A stretch of 64,000 nucleotides of DNA from Axinella damicornis (taxonomy: Eukaryota > Porifera > Demospongiae > Axinellida > Axinellidae). The stretch lies in the NCBI GenBank assembly GCA_963931865.1, contig OZ007507.1, positions 5,453,148 through 5,517,147 on the forward strand, in the 5' to 3' direction. Numbering within the stretch: the stretch's first letter is position 1; each line of letters starts with the position of its first letter. The notes below the pieces were generated by a model. That model made no database searches. It worked only from the letters and a program-made list of their open reading frames with translations, and was not told the DNA's origin. Of the stretch, positions 32,295 to 44,300 are shown piece after piece. Position numbers and translations under genes: made by a program.

Positions 32295-35200
32295 CTAGTC
32301 ATACGAAACTGTAGTTCTTTCAAACTGCATACTGGACAGTGTGTGTGAAGGTGTAATAGGAGTACTATGAGATGCGGCAGTGCTAGTCTTGGTTATTGTG
32401 AGCACAGAGGAGGTAGTTGGAGTGGGAGAGGGATCCGGGGTTGGTGTGATTTGAGCACTGCTGTAGTAGGTCCCTGGCCACAGTTCGGATGAGGCATTAC
32501 CAGACATCTTGAGCTCAGTGCATTCAGAGTAGTTTCCATGGGTTACGGCAACACTAGGGTGGTATTGACTGGAGATGCCTGCAGCTATTACGATTGCGAT
32601 GCCCGCAATGAAGAAGCTACTTCTGCAGAGTAGGAGCCCCAGTTTTGACTTGCAATGAACTGAACAGGATAGTCTGGCTGCACCCTGAGAGGATAACCTT
32701 GAAGTTTTGATTTTGGCTGCCCCAAGCTCGGCTGTGAGTGCAATCTCTTCTTGTGTTTCTTCACTCAGTTGCAGGGATTCCTCACTTTCTAAGGAGACGT
32801 TGTCTGAAATTGATGAATGGGTGCATCATACTTCAACTGGTATTCTAGCTGCTCTGAAAATTATTGTTACCTTGCTCCGATGGTTGTTCTGTGGATGTTC
32901 CATCACTCTCATACTCCTTCGTTTCAAGCTCAATACTCTGCACCAGAGCACTCTCCTCTGGGCCGGTGTGCTGTTTATCATCCCTACATGACCCACCAAC
33001 TTCTGCTCGTTGCATGGCCTAGGTAATATAATGACAAAGGGAGGTGAGGTCAACGAGGCCACTTGCATTGGGCTGGAGGATTTTAGGTCTGACTGCTTGC
33101 ATGGGATACTATCTGACTACACCACCAGTACAGACTTGCATTGAGCTATAAACATGAAGACGATACCGAGTATTGAGCTTCACCTTTTTTGATTCCTTTT
33201 CCCAGTTCATCCTTACGATGACAATTACATACATTATGGCCTGCATGTTGAAGAGGGAGTGCATACTATATGCAATCCATACAGAATAACATTATATTCA
33301 AGTTATCAAACCTGAGCAACGTTCCCTGCCGCAAGGCCAGTCCACATTCCAACAACCCCCCAATTGGTCTTCAGTGCCAGGGTTATACCCACAGGTAGTG
33401 CAATGATCCAGTAACTGATGAACTTAGTAATTGCACCAATATACTGCCGGCCTGCTCCGCGCAGAATTCCACCAATTGCAACCTATAGAACACACAGCAG
33501 ATGAACAATAGGCCTAGTTCTGCAGTAGTATTATGACTGAGCTATTGTGGACTGACCCCTATAGTATCAGAATACATGAAGAAACAGGCAACATCTGTCA
33601 GTTGAGCAACTCGCTTCACCACATCCCTGTGCAGAGACAATGTTACATTCAAAATCAATATGACTACACAAAACGTTAACGTTACGGGATACTCGTGCGC
33701 GCGCCGTGCAAAATGTATTGGGAAATGTATACTTAAGCTTGCTAACCAAAAATCTCGAGTACGAAGAGCGTGAGCAACTTGATTCTGGCGGTGGTGGTGT
33801 GCTGTCACAAGGTGCAGGAAGTTTTTTTCGATAGTATAAATTTATCTGCTGTCTTGCTCGAGAAAAGTGGTAAATACGACTTTTTGGTGAACTGAACTGC
33901 TCGTTTTTGCACAGCTATACAGCGTATCGGTAAAAGCTTCCGTCATGCCCTGCACCTTGTGACAGCGCACCTCCACCTCTAGGATCAAGTTGCTCACGCT
34001 GTTCGTACCAGAGATTTTGGTTAGCGAGCTTAAGTATACATTCCCCTATACATTTCGCATGGCACGCGCACGAGTATCCCGTAACCTTAACACTTGGAGT
34101 GGTAAGTTCAGTTGCAGTAATGTTGGTATTATACCAGCAGGACCTACACTCAATATTAATACATAACATTTGCAACTGTATACAGCATTGTTCCCAGGCA
34201 ATCCGAATTAAGGGGGAGGGAGCTCCTCTCCCCCTTCTGAGCACCTAGGAATGAGAGCTATTGCAACTGGGCTAACCACAAGTTTACTAAATTAGACTTA
34301 CTCATCCTCTGTGAATATCCTTCCAATGTAGTTTTTCACACCTTCCACAACAGCAGTGTACAGTGTAGCAATGCACACTGGGGAGGCATAATAACGTTAG
34401 CTGAGATGGCATGCACTATCATAGTCGTCTGCTTAACATACACATGATCCCAATGGCCACGTAAGAAGTTCTCTTTGCTCCTTTAGGGTTTCCAGCTCCC
34501 AGGAGGTTGCCCACTCGTATAGATACTGCTATGGAAATCCCCAAAGGAACCTAATGGGTTAATAATAATAATAACCTACAGTGTATAAAAATAGCCTGGT
34601 AACTGCATATTAAATGCAGGTGTGCGTGAGCACCAACCAGTACATGCAACATATATGCCAGCCTCACCATGAAAATAATGACCATTAGTTGAAACCATAT
34701 GGCATTTGCAGCTAACTCTGTCTCACTAATGGCCCCGGCCACAAAGGCAGCGATCTCAGCACTCCACCACTCCAGACATATCATGAAGAGCCCTGGAATG
34801 GCTAGCTTGGAAAACTGTCCCCACTCGTGCAGGCTCTCCCAGGTCCAACCGCCCCACGTTTGTTTGTGTAGCTTGCGGACCCTCACGTACAGTATCATCA
34901 TCAGTGGAGTGGCAGTATTTGCAATAACCAGTGACACAGCAGCTCCCCTGTAGAATTAAGACACATTTAATGGCCCTTGTCTCTCTTAACGTTCTAGGTA
35001 AACAGAAATCTGCATTCAGCAGCATGTAGGCCAACTTCATTCTCTATCTGAAAGGTTATGCAGAGTAACTCACATCAGTCCCAGCCCTGCTCCAAATATC
35101 AGAATTCCATGCAGAGCAGCACTGATGACATTCGTCAGCAGACCCACAAGCACAAATGGCCATACAATACTCTGTAAGTGAGAACATTACTATATAGTTT

Positions 35201-37840
35201 GTACAGGAAATATACTATCACCGAACTGCAGCGCTAGCATGTGGAGTATTACCTGAGCTTGCAAGTACTTCTGAAGCATGATGTACAGAAACATGGACTA
35301 TAGAGGAGAGAATAGATATCACGAGTGCGTCACTTATGCATACACTAATGTACACACAAACTCACTGGCAGCACTAGGCAATAAATCTTCAGATAGCTAG
35401 CAGTCAATCTGCAGTATGATGTAATACATACCATCAAATACACAGTGCTGTCAGCAAAGTTAATATACCAACCTAGCCACACAAGGAGTCTGTTGCACCA
35501 GGAGAAGGATTGACTCTGCGTTTAGCCACAGTGCCCAGATTGGACTCATTGCTATTCCCAGGATGAGGATGCCTCGTTGGAACACAATACCGACCCTCTT
35601 GTAGTTCTTATACCCATAGGCCTGAGCAGTAAGGGGAGAGAAACAAACTCAGCTGCAGGAGATCGATCTCTTGCTGTGTGACTCTCTCTAAGTTGCATGT
35701 AAACAGAGATGATCTGGTCTAGCACACCTTGCACTCAGTCTAGTGTGAAGCGCGCTTGACTATTAGGCTCGTTCCCAGGCCCCGCCGAGCTTTTCCAAGC
35801 TTGCAAGCATGCAATGAAGCTGGGAGGGATCTGGGAAAGAGGCTACTAAGTACCTACTAGGAACTATGATCACTGAATCTGCTACAGTATAATAAAGTGC
35901 CCCACTATTTTCCTGTTGTACATTAGAAACCCAGAGCTCGGTCTGGGCAGTCAGATTGATCCCATGTATGTAGGCAGACACAATACTGCATGCATGCAAC
36001 TCTACGTGCAGTGAATCTGATTATGATGTCACTCCAGTAAGACCATGGACCCTGTCTGATTATAATGTCACGATCAAGACTCTGATTGCTCGTACTTAGC
36101 TGAATCGCCATAGATAATATAGTCGGGTAGGGACTATATTATCTATGGTATCGCCAGAGTCAACCTGTATATACTACAGTATAAACATAATACTTGCCTG
36201 TGAACATAATGTGTCAGCTGCCTCCGACAGTCCAACTCCAACAGAGAGGCCGGTAATACCCACGAACTAAAGATACACTTCATGGTCATCACAGTATGCA
36301 CCACTACAGGGTCAGAGTGAGTACTTACTGATATTGCAAGTGCTGTCAGTGCCGTCAGACATTCCATGTGCATGCAGAAAGGGAGAGAGAGCACTTTGAA
36401 AAAATGAGCTAAGAACATTCCATGGGCATGCCAGATATAGACTAGCTAGTGAGGGAAACATTGCAAGTTTACAGGCCCAAGTACAAGACTGTGTGAAATA
36501 AGTGCAGCTGGATATACCTGCTGCGTCCAGTTCCAGGGACCTCCCACTGCTGTGACCCACACACAGCAGTGACACAAACAGCAGTGATTGTATGAAGAAA
36601 AATGTCATTGTCTGTAGAGACGAGAACAAGAAACATTTCTTACATCCATTGGAAAAACGGGACACATGGGAGCTTGTACATAACTATTATCACCAATAGC
36701 AGAGTGAACTTAAGTCATAGTTACCGTCCAGAGGGGGAATGAAGTCAAAGCATTTATACACAGATTGCAAACTCTAGTCTAGTGACATGAGCAAATGGAC
36801 ATTGAGCAAATCAGTGACTGGGTGAGTGGGAACAACCTAACCCTCAATCCCATAAAATGTAAATCAATGGTGATATCAAGAAAGAGGAACCCTAGACAAT
36901 CCCCACAACTCCAACTAAATGGGACCCCCCTTGAACAAGTTGAAACCTTCAAATACCTAGGAGTCCTTCTATCAACAGACTTATCTTGGTCTGCCCACGT
37001 CGACTCCATTTGCACCAAGGCTAAGAAACTTGTTGGACTTTTGTATAGAAGGTTCTCTACAAACACTAATAGTCACAGTCTTCTTGAAATGTACCAAATG
37101 CTCGTGCGCCCTCATCTTGAGTACGCTGCTCAAGTCTGGAATCGCTCCCTAACAAAAGATATCACGAAACTGGAGAATGTCCAAAAGTTTGCCCTGAAAA
37201 TGTGTACTAAGAGCTGGGACTCAGGATGTCAGGATCTGCTTGATTTAACCCAAATGCCAACCCTTGAGAATCGCAGATTATACTTAAGTCTTTGTACTCT
37301 TTACAAAATTATTCATGGTCATTTTTATTTCCCAGACAATGTATTTATCTCTCAACCTAGTAGACATTTTCAAACCTTACCCTTGTTGTACCAACCTTTT
37401 GCTCATACTAATGCATTTAAATATTCGTTTGTACCTAATACTATCTCAGTCTGGAACCACTTGCCTCAGGATGCACTTACCGCACATTCCATTTCTTCTT
37501 TTAAAGTACATACTGCACCTCTTTTTATGTAGTTGTTATCTTATCTGTCATTACTAATTGTAGGTACATACTTGTATTAGCTATTATATTGCTATTATGT
37601 ATCCATTGCATCATGCATAAACTTTCATAAAAAAATTTTTTTTAAATAAAAATGATCCATATGACACTGGGGGAGCATGCAGTCAACTGGAGAACTCACT
37701 ATTGGTACTGCGAGCTTTACAAGCGCAATGGTCTCCTGCCTGATCCAGCCTTTGAATGCAGCCACGGTGGCGTTCTTCCAGTGGCGTAGCTTCTGCAGGC
37801 TAGACGACGTATGCTGCTCGTTGACCTCGGCGTCGCTCAT
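32295..37840 (-). CDS. MATE-family (SLC47-like) transporter 2, tandem paralog
   Basis: Same exon plan as copy 1: start MSDAEVNEQHTSSS at 37840, the 14-nt micro-exon at 36329-36342, and the stop at 32295 after QFERTTVSYD. Conserved blocks include LELDAA, CLEWWSAEIAAFVAGAISE, GNLLGAGNPKGAKR(T/S) and GGILRGAGRQYIGAI. Differences cluster in the loops (VAGAISETELAANAIWF instead of AAIAIGF) and in the C-terminal tail, which is shorter and ends differently. Intron 1 holds an antisense LINE fragment (36780-37655); another intron holds a MITE (33675-34091). No frame break seen, so both copies appear usable; substrate divergence is possible but unproven. Confidence 0.88.
33675..34091. mobile_element. 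MITE with long inverted repeats (GTTAACGTTACGGG...)
   Basis: Ends GTTAACGTTACGGGATACTC and GAGTATCCCGTAACCTTAAC, arms of about 140 bp sharing GTATACTTAAG and GTGAGCAACTTGAT, loop about 33815-33940. The equivalent intron of MATE copy 1 lacks it, so the insertion point is defined. Confidence 0.85.
36780..37655 (+). mobile_element. 5'-truncated non-LTR retrotransposon, reverse transcriptase C-terminal part
   Basis: An open frame of 245 codons (36795-37532) has the familiar end of LINE reverse transcriptases: NPIKCKSMVISRKR, FKYLGVLLSTDLSWSAHV, YRRFSTNT, LVRPHLEYAAQVWN and ENVQKFALKMC. The style is CR1/Jockey-like. An AT-rich 3' tail with AAAAAAATTTTTTTTAAATA ends at about 37655. The upstream RT core and endonuclease are absent. 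It lies antisense in intron 1 of MATE copy 2 and is absent from copy 1, so it came after the duplication. The frame is intact, so it is young. Confidence 0.85.
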
Positions 37841-38357
37841 TGTGCTAGCTTACTATTTACCTGCTGGAAACTCTGATCTGAGGTTTTATGCAGCAGAAGG
37901 ACATCACGAAAAGTAATCACTGGTTGTGCAATCACAACTATATACTACGATTGTGCAATACCGAGGCGACATTTTTATGGGTGGGGCTCGATCAATTTAG
38001 GATTTCGACGGGCGCCCCCTCGGGCACGGATGCCGTTCTCACGGTTATAGACCATCGGAGTCGAACGGCAACTCCAAAGCTAACCCATGCAGTACCTGCA
38101 CCCTTCCCGTGTCGAATATTTCAGGACAACAGTGAAGTAAAACCACCTCCCAATGGTATCGCTCAATGCACTGAATGCAGGTGAACACATGAAATGAACA
38201 AGTTACATGACATGTACAGTCACAAGAAGGGGGGACATGTAATCATTGGAACATGCATGATCACAGCATACACAAACAGCAGCGCTGATACAAAATTCAT
38301 GCAGGTTTACAAAGACCTACAATACAAAAGAAAAATTCAACTAAGAATGTAGTCTCA

Positions 38358-41300
38358 TCATTTGGTCTCTGCCTTAGCCCTTCCCTCAAGTATTGCTTCA
38401 GAAAGCAGGACACTCGAATCATCCACCTCTTCCTCATCGCTAGAGGTGTTTATGGTGGCTACATCGGCATTTGTTGGCACTCTCTTTAGGTTTATTGTCT
38501 TTCTAAAGTCCTCCCTTGTCCAGCCGTACACCAATGCATTCAGGAAGCCTTGCAGGGGGGCAGTGAGGGACTGCAGTTTGAAAGGCCAAAGAAATTAGTG
38601 CAAACTATGCCTACCAGCAGCTCTCACAACAGAGTGACATCCATACAAGAGTAACAGATGCTCAGAATAAAATTTACTGGTCAAAGACAAATTTGAACTG
38701 AGCATAAGCTGGAAATGAACATTTCACCAAAATGTGGAGTTTCAGTTTAATTTTGGAACACAGAATTTGAGTTTAATTGTGCAACACGGAGCTTGGGGCA
38801 GTGCGAGGAATAAAGGTACAGAAGGTAGTATACTCAGAAATTGAAGACCTGGGAATGAAGCTATCGCTGAACTATGACAAAAGCAAATAACTACATTACT
38901 GCTTACCTGGACTACATACAACGTCATGGGGAATGCTGTCATGTGATCACTACCATCATCACCACGGGGTGGGGTCACACCACGCAATAGCCTGATGCTT
39001 TCATAGACCATGAAGGTGTAGGAGAGGATGACATCTGTGGGAAAGCAACAACAAAAACCTGTTGAAACACTGGGTCAATTCCGGATAACTCATAGCCCCG
39101 TTCCCAGGCCCCGCCCACAACTCAAGAAAGAGCCTGGTATCCACTGTTTCGCATATTTTCCCATCATGTTACTGCATAATCTTTTCATTTCTAGCAGTAA
39201 TATGAATTGAGAAACAGAACAGAGGATTTGCATTAGAGAAAAAAATGGTATACAAGATCTTTAGTTTTCAGCAAGGTCAATGACGCATGGGATGCCTAGC
39301 CACAACCTGTTGAAGCGAGCAATGGACACCAAAGGGGAGACAATAAATTACAGAACTCGCAGCAAATGGTGTTCCTAATGTCTGAAAACGCAACATCTTG
39401 TCGATATACGTTAGAAAATACGCATCACTAAGTATGAAGGTCATGCAACCCTTGTCTAGTCCATCACTAGTCTAGTCCTTCCCCCTGAACATCACTCTAG
39501 ACACACAGAGAAAACCTACTTACAACTCACTGGCTAGTCCTGTGACGATGAAGGTGATCAGGAAGTATACAACCCGCTTCTTGGCCTGTGACTGTCCACG
39601 AATCAGTATGACATCCACCGCACCGTAGTTTGGCTGAAAATGGCGTGTTTGCTCTGTGAAGTTGAATTAGGTAATTAGTTTTGGAGGCTCACTGCTATGT
39701 GTAAAATAACTTTACAGTAACAGAACTGACACAATGGTTTAGGACATTAGATTAACATTCAGTTCACGGAATGGACCTCCCAAGTAATTATGTCTTAAGG
39801 TATACGTATATAGTACACTAGCTACAGGGTAACATGTTCCCAAAAACATTCATAGCCTTCTTGCCTTCAAAGCAGTGACATGTAATTCTTATATTCTCAG
39901 AGCTGCTCTATCTTGCGCTGATTCGGCGTCACCACAGCATCACTGCCCACCTGTGTGCACGTGAGCAAAACCTTGTGTGGAGGGCCGGGTAAAGCACTTT
40001 GTCTAATTAGCACTCGATAAACGTTGCCCTTGATTAGTGGCTGCCCTTGAATATTGTAGCCACAGTAGATCGTATGACGAAATAAATAGTAGCCATGGTG
40101 TCTGATTGAGGAAATAAGTATAGGTTATATCCCTGGCCAGCGGGATATAAGACCCGTTATATCCCGCGGGAGAGGTTAGTGCTTGAGTGGAGCCGAGGAA
40201 GTGCCGAGGGCGAAGCCGGAGGCACTTCCGAGGCGGAACGAAAGCACTGGCCTCTCCCAAGGGATGTAACGGGTTTTACATCCCGCTGGCCAGGGATACA
40301 ACTAAATATAGGTTAAACGATGAAACCGAGGGGTCTACGGGATTTAGAGCCCCACGGAAACTATATAGACACCCGTGTGTGAAGCGCAAGGGTGTTTATA
40401 GGTTCCGGAGGCGGTTTTTTGTGAGACGTATATGTATACTTATACTATACTTCAATGAAATACTGTGTTATGATTGGCCAATTGAAGGGGGTTTATTTTC
40501 ACTTATACACCTGTACATTTTACTTATACACCTGTAAAATTTCACTTATACACCTGTAAATTTCCTGTAGTTATAGGCCTAGTGTCATAGCTACATTTAG
40601 CATCATAGATACCTCTATTGTACAGTTCATGATTCGGTCTTGCGCGCGAGCGCTGTAGCTAGCCAGGCCAGACGAGTACAGGTAGCGTGGAGCCGGAGCT
40701 GCGTATACGTCTCAACAAAAAAAAACCGCCTCCATATTAGTCCGTAAGTGTCATGGGGCGGGGCGTATTCGGTGCGATCCCAGAGTCTGGTTCCGCTTCG
40801 GAGTCACAGTCCCAAACACGAGACACGAGTACGCAGAGTTGTCGGTTAGTGGATGGCGAGAGCAGCTGCTATAAAAGTCGCCATCTCTGTGCGAAGTCTT
40901 TCTGACTGAACATTTGCTAACTGTTTCGGTTGCCAATACAGACAGCGATTTGATTGGCTGCCAGCTGTATAGTATAAATACCTTAAACGATGAAACCCTC
41001 GGGGTCTACGGGATTTAGATCCCCTTGGAAACCTATAAACACCCTTGCGCTTCGCGTGCGGGTGTCTATGTAGTTTCCGCGGGGCTCTAAATCCCGTAGA
41101 CCCCTCGGTTTCATCGTTTAACCTATATGTATACGCAGCTCCGGCCCGCACCCTACTACAGCGCTCGCACGCATGACGCTCGTGCGCAAGACCAAATCAT
41201 GAACTGTACAATAGAGGTACCTATGATGCTAAATGTAGCTATGACACTAGGCCTATAACTACAGGAAATTTACATGCTGAAATTTTACAGGTGTATAAGT

Positions 41301-44300
41301 AAAATTTACAGGTGTATAAGCCCCTTTCAACTGGCCAATCATATCGCAGTATTTCATTGAAGTATAGTATAACTTATACTATGCTTAGGCTATTCTAAGG
41401 TGAGTACACTGTGTAGACATAGATACTGTGGTGTAGGCACTCACCGATCAGTGGCAGAGGCATCTGTGATACTTGACTGAGGCTGCGGTAAAGGCACGAG
41501 CCTTTGGCTAGACTAACAAAGCTAGCTAGCTCTTTGCTTTCTCGTGCACACGATCGCTTACAGTATGCGCGCGCAGCTGGCCGCGGGATATATGACCCGT
41601 TGCAAATACTGTAACCTGATTGGTTAGAATAGCCTAAGTATAGTATAGGGTAAGTTGTGAACTACGCTCGCTGAAACACGAGCTTGAAGTATGAAATTTG
41701 CTCCCACAGAACCTTATTTGGGCAGAGACCAAGCTCATAGTGGTTTGAAGCCAGCTGCTGGTCTCATTCCCAGCCAAAAGCTATGACTCATGGATTTGGG
41801 TCCCTACAAATTTTTAAAATCTTCAACTGACCATATCTTTTCCGCAATGCCCTGATTCTCCGCAGCACCTTGATGTAGATGATCACCAGCAGCACAAACA
41901 CCACCAGGTAGTTGGTCCCCAGCAGTGTACCGTAGGTTACCAACAACTTCCGCATGTGGCTGAAGTAGACTGCAGTCGGCTGCATACAAAGCAACAACTT
42001 ACGTCTCGGACAGCCAATCACAAAGGAAGAGTGAGCATGAAATTATGTGTTCATGGGGAAGGTAATCTTGTTATATACTTAGCATCTTTCCCAGGCCTTT
42101 GCCACCTTGATTGCACAGGAGAGAGCATCTGAAGATACGCACAGGACAGCCACCGTAACCATGCATCAGAGCTTCTCCATATCCACACCGTCCACACGCC
42201 ATTCGAGTATGTGGTGGGACCATTTGAAGTTCATGTTCGGCTTTTCAGCGATTCTCCTGCATAGAGAAGTGCCCATAGGTGTGGTCTACGCAGGAAATAA
42301 TGCAAATGTGCAAAAGTGAAGTGGTCCCACAACGGACTCGAACAGCGTGTGGACGGTGCGATCACAGAGCAACTTCGATGATGATGGTGCCCGTCCAGTT
42401 CCGTATCTACAGCTAGTTTCTCCGGTGTTGCTTACTGTATGAAAATATAGGCTTGGTCATGTGTGTGATGTCAGGTAGACATGGGGGGTGGTGCCTGACG
42501 AAATATCTGGAGGCCATTTCTTGTAATGTCCGTCCAAGGGCTGGAGGACAGAACGTTAATTAGCAGGCAGCATCAACACTGCTTGTTGTTCAGGCCGTTT
42601 GGGGGACAGGTCGACTCAAAACATGAATTATTGCGTCCCCCCACGTGTCTAGCTACCCTCTGTCTACCTGATGTCACACATGTGACCAAATCTCCCAGAA
42701 CTCCCTCCTCTGTACTTTCATACTGCAAAACTGGAGGTGGCAAAGACCTGGGAACGAGGCTACCTGTTACTGTAGTAAAATGGCAACAGGGTGTTATGAG
42801 TCATATTTCCCTCGGCTTGAAGTTTTTGTCCCTCTCATAATTTATTCGTAACATTGCTGTGAACACTGCTACTTACTCTGGCCATGTTCCCAGGCTTTCC
42901 CACCTCCAGGTTTGACGGACAAGGCCTCGGCACTGCAACCCATCAAACTGGAGGTGGGGAGACCCTGGGAGAGATGCTGGCTTACCCAGTCTCCTTCCTT
43001 TGCAAGGGGCAGCACATTTCCCAATTGTGGAACACACCTAAGTGCAAGCAGAAATTCGGGTCATTATTGCTCTCAATCAGGAGCCTTTCCAATAGAGCTA
43101 CGTGTTCACTCAGTGACATGGCCTGGGGAATCCTCAATATCAACATATAGCAATACTTGGAGTTGTAACAGTAATCAATTTTGCATTGCATGGTCTAATG
43201 CACATGCAAACTGTACTGTATAAAACATGATGGAAGTGCAACAGTTGTACGTGTCACGCAACTACAGCAAGGTTTAGCAATGCTTTGGGGTGAGGTTGGT
43301 ATGTACAAGCACCACTTGGGCTGAGGTTGGTGACACGCACTGTGAAATACTGCAATATATGAAGGTACAATGAGCAATATCAATATCAAAATGAGCATGT
43401 TATTCCTGCTGGCATGCAGGATCTTACCAGCAGCTGCAGCTGTTTGCGTCCCGGACAATGCCGTATATCCCTCCTACTATTCCAAAAGCAATCATGACAA
43501 TAGCAGCTGGAGTGAACCTGCAACAGAGCAGTACACAACACACATCGGTAATCATACATACTGAAAGGGGCTTCACTCCCTCTAGCCACTGCCCCCTCAT
43601 TCGCCTGCATGAGCAGTCCCATTAACTGTACATGATGTCATACATGAATTGGAATGAGTCGCAAGTGCTAGCTGTGTGGATGCAATGATGATAAGCCCAA
43701 TAGAGTACATACAAGGCCAGGCATGGGGCATCATGCTGAAATGCAAGCTTGCCCTATACCATACAGTAGATTCTATTATTACGAGAGAAAACGTTCGTGA
43801 ATTTTGCATTTCTGTGGGGATTCGTGAAACTTTTATCCGTGAAAATCAGCCATTCCTGAAGATCGCTATGTAGTCATGGCCTTCTTCCAACACACTGTAG
43901 CTGTAAAGCTATAAGCTAAACTGCCTCGACACAACCAAATGGCTTCGCTCTTTTCTCTTGATATCAGGTAAGCTCATGAGTTATGAAGGCACGTAGAATT
44001 ACTGCAGATAACTTACGTAGCAGAATGTGGTACATGTAGCTATACAAATACCATTAGTTGATCGAAGCTAGCTAGTATCCAAATCTCAGTAGGGTGTAGG
44101 CGCTAGGCAACTAACCCTCAGCAAAAATTTCAGCTGTATAGCTTGAGAGAGAGCCAACAGCAGAACTACGTAGCAAAACTAAAAGGAAGTCGAGAACTAA
44201 TCACAACCTGTTAAGACAATTAACTCTGAAGCATGTGCTCTGAAGTATACAATCAAATAATCAACACAGAGGTGATCTTGCAAACTAGTCATAGAATTTG

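Larger units (their letters stand above)
24720..38830. repeat. Tandem segmental duplication, two units of about 7 kb
   Basis: Unit 1 (about 24720-31740) and unit 2 (about 31950-38830) are collinear. Each starts with a GGTAAACCATGCTATGA block, then carries a whole minus-strand MATE gene (same exons), its promoter side, then the last exon of a seven-TM receptor gene and intron sequence beyond it. Insertions present in one unit only (LINE at 36780, MITE at 33675, about 1.2 kb at 27010-28270) postdate the split or were lost from the other. Confidence 0.85.
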
